Assembly (NCBI RefSeq): GCF_030812215.1
Contig: NZ_JAUSSG010000005.1
Coordinates: 62,001-126,000 of the forward strand
Direction: 5' to 3'
Length of the DNA: 64,000 nucleotides
DNA from: Variovorax boronicumulans
Lineage (GTDB): Bacteria > Pseudomonadota > Gammaproteobacteria > Burkholderiales > Burkholderiaceae_C
Each line of letters starts with the position of its first letter. Position 1 is the stretch's first letter. A program made the translations under genes and the position numbers. The notes under the pieces are model-generated. The model saw only the letters and a list, made by a program, of their open reading frames with translations. It searched no databases and was not told the DNA's origin. This document shows, piece by piece, positions 62,342 to 64,000 of the stretch.

Positions 62342-63250
62342 TTATAGAGAGCGCTTGATGGCGTCGATCAGCGCGCGCGCCGCGACCGACAGCGAGTGGC
62401 CGCGCTTGGTGACCACCGAGATGTCGCGCGAGACACGCGGCGCGCTGAGCACCTTGATCACCAAGGACGGCTCGTTCGCATCGCGCGCGAAGGCCGAGGG
62501 CATGATCGATGCGCCCATGCCGCTGGCCGTCATCCAGAGTGCCGTGGAGAGAAAGGACACCTCGTTCACGACGTCCAGCGCCACGCCGGCGTCCGCGGCG
62601 GTGCCGTCGATGAGCGGGCGCACGCCGTAGCCGGGACGCACGGTGATGACGGGGTGGCCGGCCAGGTCGGTCCATCGCACCACGCGCGCCTTGGCCAGGG
62701 GATGGTCGTTCCGGCACACGAGCGCGAGGTGGTCGCGCATGAGCCGCTGCACCTCGACCTCGGCACCGGGCCGCTCGGGCGTGCCGATGCCGAAGTCCAC
62801 ATGCTCGCCGAGGATGCGCGAGATGAACTGGTCGGGCGCGCAGTCGTTGACCATCACGCGAACTTTCGGGTGCTCTTCGCTGAAGCTGCGGATCGCCGCA
62901 GGCAGCAGGAAGGTGGCGAGCGTGGGCGTGATGGCCAGGGAAACACGCCCGCGCTCGAGCGTGCTGAGCTCGCGAAACCCGGTCGAGAGCGAATCGATGT
63001 CGCGCAGGATGCGCTCGGCCATCGGCAGCATTTCGTTGGCCGCCGCGGTCGGCTTGAGCGAGCGCGTGGTGCGGTCGAACAGGCGCGTGCCCAGGCCCTC
63101 TTCGAGCTGGCGGATCAGCATGCTCACCGCGGACTGGGTCACGAAGAGCTTCTGCGCGGCCGCACTGAGCTTGCGCAGTTGGTGCACCGCGAGGAACGCA
63201 CGCAGCTGGCGAATCGTCGGGCTGAACGTAGGACCGAAGTTTTCATTCAT
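62342..63250 (-). CDS. LysR-family transcription regulator
   Basis: A 302-residue LysR-type regulator. The winged HTH (about 12-72) reads RQLRAFLAVHQLRKLSAAAQKLFVTQSAVSMLIRQLEEGLGTRLFDRTTRSLKPT. The effector-binding domain (about 98-298) has VSLAITPTLATFLLPAAI and VDFGIGTPE. It diverges from a Bug-type receptor gene across 102 bases that contain an inverted repeat, so it likely controls that gene in response to a small carboxylate (inferred). The ATG at 63250 was taken since the upstream open frame is not supported. Confidence 0.95.
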   Translation of the reverse strand: MNENFGPTFSPTIRQLRAFLAVHQLRKLSAAAQKLFVTQSAVSMLIRQLEEGLGTRLFDRTTRSLKPTAAANEMLPMAERILRDIDSLSTGFRELSTLERGRVSLAITPTLATFLLPAAIRSFSEEHPKVRVMVNDCAPDQFISRILGEHVDFGIGTPERPGAEVEVQRLMRDHLALVCRNDHPLAKARVVRWTDLAGHPVITVRPGYGVRPLIDGTAADAGVALDVVNEVSFLSTALWMTASGMGASIMPSAFARDANEPSLVIKVLSAPRVSRDISVVTKRGHSLSVAARALIDAIKRSL

Positions 63251-63267
63251 AAGGCGATCTGATATTT

Positions 63268-63306
63268 GATACGAAATTTCTGGATTTACGAATGAATTTC
63301 CGTATC
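63268..63306. promoter_or_regulatory. Inverted repeat in the LysR-Bug divergent promoter
   Basis: GATACGAAATT (63268-63278) and AATTTCCGTATC (63295-63306) form an imperfect palindrome around a 16-base spacer in an AT-rich gap. It is a good candidate operator for the adjacent LysR protein. The spacing is longer than one T-N11-A box, so two sites or a looped site are possible. Confidence 0.5.
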
Positions 63307-63352
63307 GTTCAATGGCTCCAAACAAAGTAAAAAGAGAAATCAAGGAGTTCAA

Positions 63353-64000
63353 ATGACAGCACCGATCGCCAGCAAGGCGCAGCGGCTTCGCAGGCAATTG
63401 CTGCTGGCCACGGCCTGTACCTTCTTCGGTGCCCCGTCCTTCGCGCAGGCGCCCGCCCCCGATTTCCCCTCTCATCCCATTCGCATGGTGGTGACTTTCC
63501 CGCCCGGCGGGAGCGCGGACGCGGTGGTGCGCATGCTGGTGCCGCGGCTCAACGAGAAGCTGGGCCAGCAGGTGGTGGTGGACAACCGGCCCGGCGCCGG
63601 TGGCAACGTCGGCCTCACGCTGGTGGCGAAGGCGCCGGCCGACGGCTACACGCTCGGGCTGGGCGCGGCGGGGGCGCTCACCGCCAATGTGAACTTGTAT
63701 CCGCAGATGCCCTTCGACCCGGTGAAGGACTTCAAGCCGGTCGGCATGGTCGCTGCCACGCCGTTCGTGATCGTCGGGCATCCCTCGGTGGGCGCGCGCA
63801 CGCTGCGCGAGCTGATCGCGCTGGCCAAGGCGAAGCCGGGCACGCTCTCGATGGGCCACGGCGGCAACGGCACCGCGATGCACCTGTCGACCGCGCTCTT
63901 CGCGCAGATGGCCGATGTGAAGCTGATCGAGGTGCCCTACCGCGGCTCCGGCCCGGCGGCGCTCGACGCGATGGCGGGCCAGGTGCAGCTCGCGCTGGTC
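63353..64000 (+). CDS. Bug-family tripartite tricarboxylate receptor (cut by window edge)
   Basis: Bug proteins are periplasmic receptors, mostly of unknown carboxylate ligands, greatly expanded in Burkholderiales. The visible 216 residues include a signal peptide (LLLATACTFFGAPSFAQ), then HPIRMVVTFPPGGSADAVVR, VVVDNRPGAGGNVG, DGYTLGLGA, GTLSMGHGGNGTAMHLSTALFAQ and the ligand-cradle VPYRGSGPA. About 110 residues are missing at the right edge. The ATG has AAGGAG at good spacing. It is divergent from, and probably regulated by, the LysR protein. Confidence 0.95.
   Translation, partial: MTAPIASKAQRLRRQLLLATACTFFGAPSFAQAPAPDFPSHPIRMVVTFPPGGSADAVVRMLVPRLNEKLGQQVVVDNRPGAGGNVGLTLVAKAPADGYTLGLGAAGALTANVNLYPQMPFDPVKDFKPVGMVAATPFVIVGHPSVGARTLRELIALAKAKPGTLSMGHGGNGTAMHLSTALFAQMADVKLIEVPYRGSGPAALDAMAGQVQLALV

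Noticed and set aside
1..64000. tRNA, rRNA and riboswitches
   Set aside because: None recognised by eye in the intergenic gaps; thiL has no visible TPP riboswitch upstream, since only 22 bases separate it from the gene before.

Overview
This is a very GC-rich, gene-dense chromosomal window from a betaproteobacterium. The family content points to Comamonadaceae, most likely Variovorax or a close relative: a Bug-type solute receptor with a divergent LysR gene, a Gcr-type 'recombinase', rpe beside apaG, and short intergenic repeats of a kind common in comamonads. The genus is inferred from content, not from a search.

Layout. 1-22433 (all minus strand) is most of a type VI secretion (T6SS) locus: tssK, tssL, tssM, tagF, a Ser/Thr kinase, a lytic transglycosylase, a three-gene sigma-like / anti-sigma-like / caspase module, a divergent hcp, tagJ, tssE, tssF, tssG, a TPR-methyltransferase and the start of tssH. 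tssA, tssB, tssC, tssJ and vgrG are not in the window. A large inverted repeat (about 0.64 kb) splits tagF from the kinase gene. 22579-29948 is a sensory region: two tandem PhnD-like periplasmic binding proteins diverge from a hybrid histidine kinase, followed by another binding protein overlapping a second, paralogous hybrid kinase. 29952-33450 holds a GlxA-type regulator divergent from an isochorismatase-like hydrolase, then a glycosyltransferase-like gene and an FkbM-type methyltransferase. 33473-42891 is a tight operon: secreted TPR-CHAT protease, TpsB transporter and a 1825-residue TpsA exoprotein. 43097-49694 encodes an ExeM/NucH nuclease, a large catalase with a newly noted 50-residue membrane protein upstream, and a transglutaminase-like protein. 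49712-54351 is the bacterial end-joining pair Ku and LigD plus an aspartoacylase-like hydrolase. 54508-61479 is mostly housekeeping (rpe, apaG, thiL) with a translationally coupled chain of a Gcr-family membrane protein, a cation/proton antiporter and a YbdK-type ligase. The right end has a DUF3053-like lipoprotein, a LysR regulator and a truncated Bug receptor gene.

How it may work together. The T6SS locus joins the structural machine to signalling parts: kinase with DUF4384-like tail, TagF, TagJ, and a sigma-like / membrane / caspase module. The most interesting cross-locus signal is a shared upstream element, TAGTCC-N8-TAG(A/C)(C/T)C. It lies about 100-135 bases before the T6SS operon (tssK), the CHAT-TpsB-TpsA operon and the second binding-protein/hybrid-kinase operon. 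This hints that one regulator, possibly acting downstream of the hybrid kinases, controls two protein-secretion systems.
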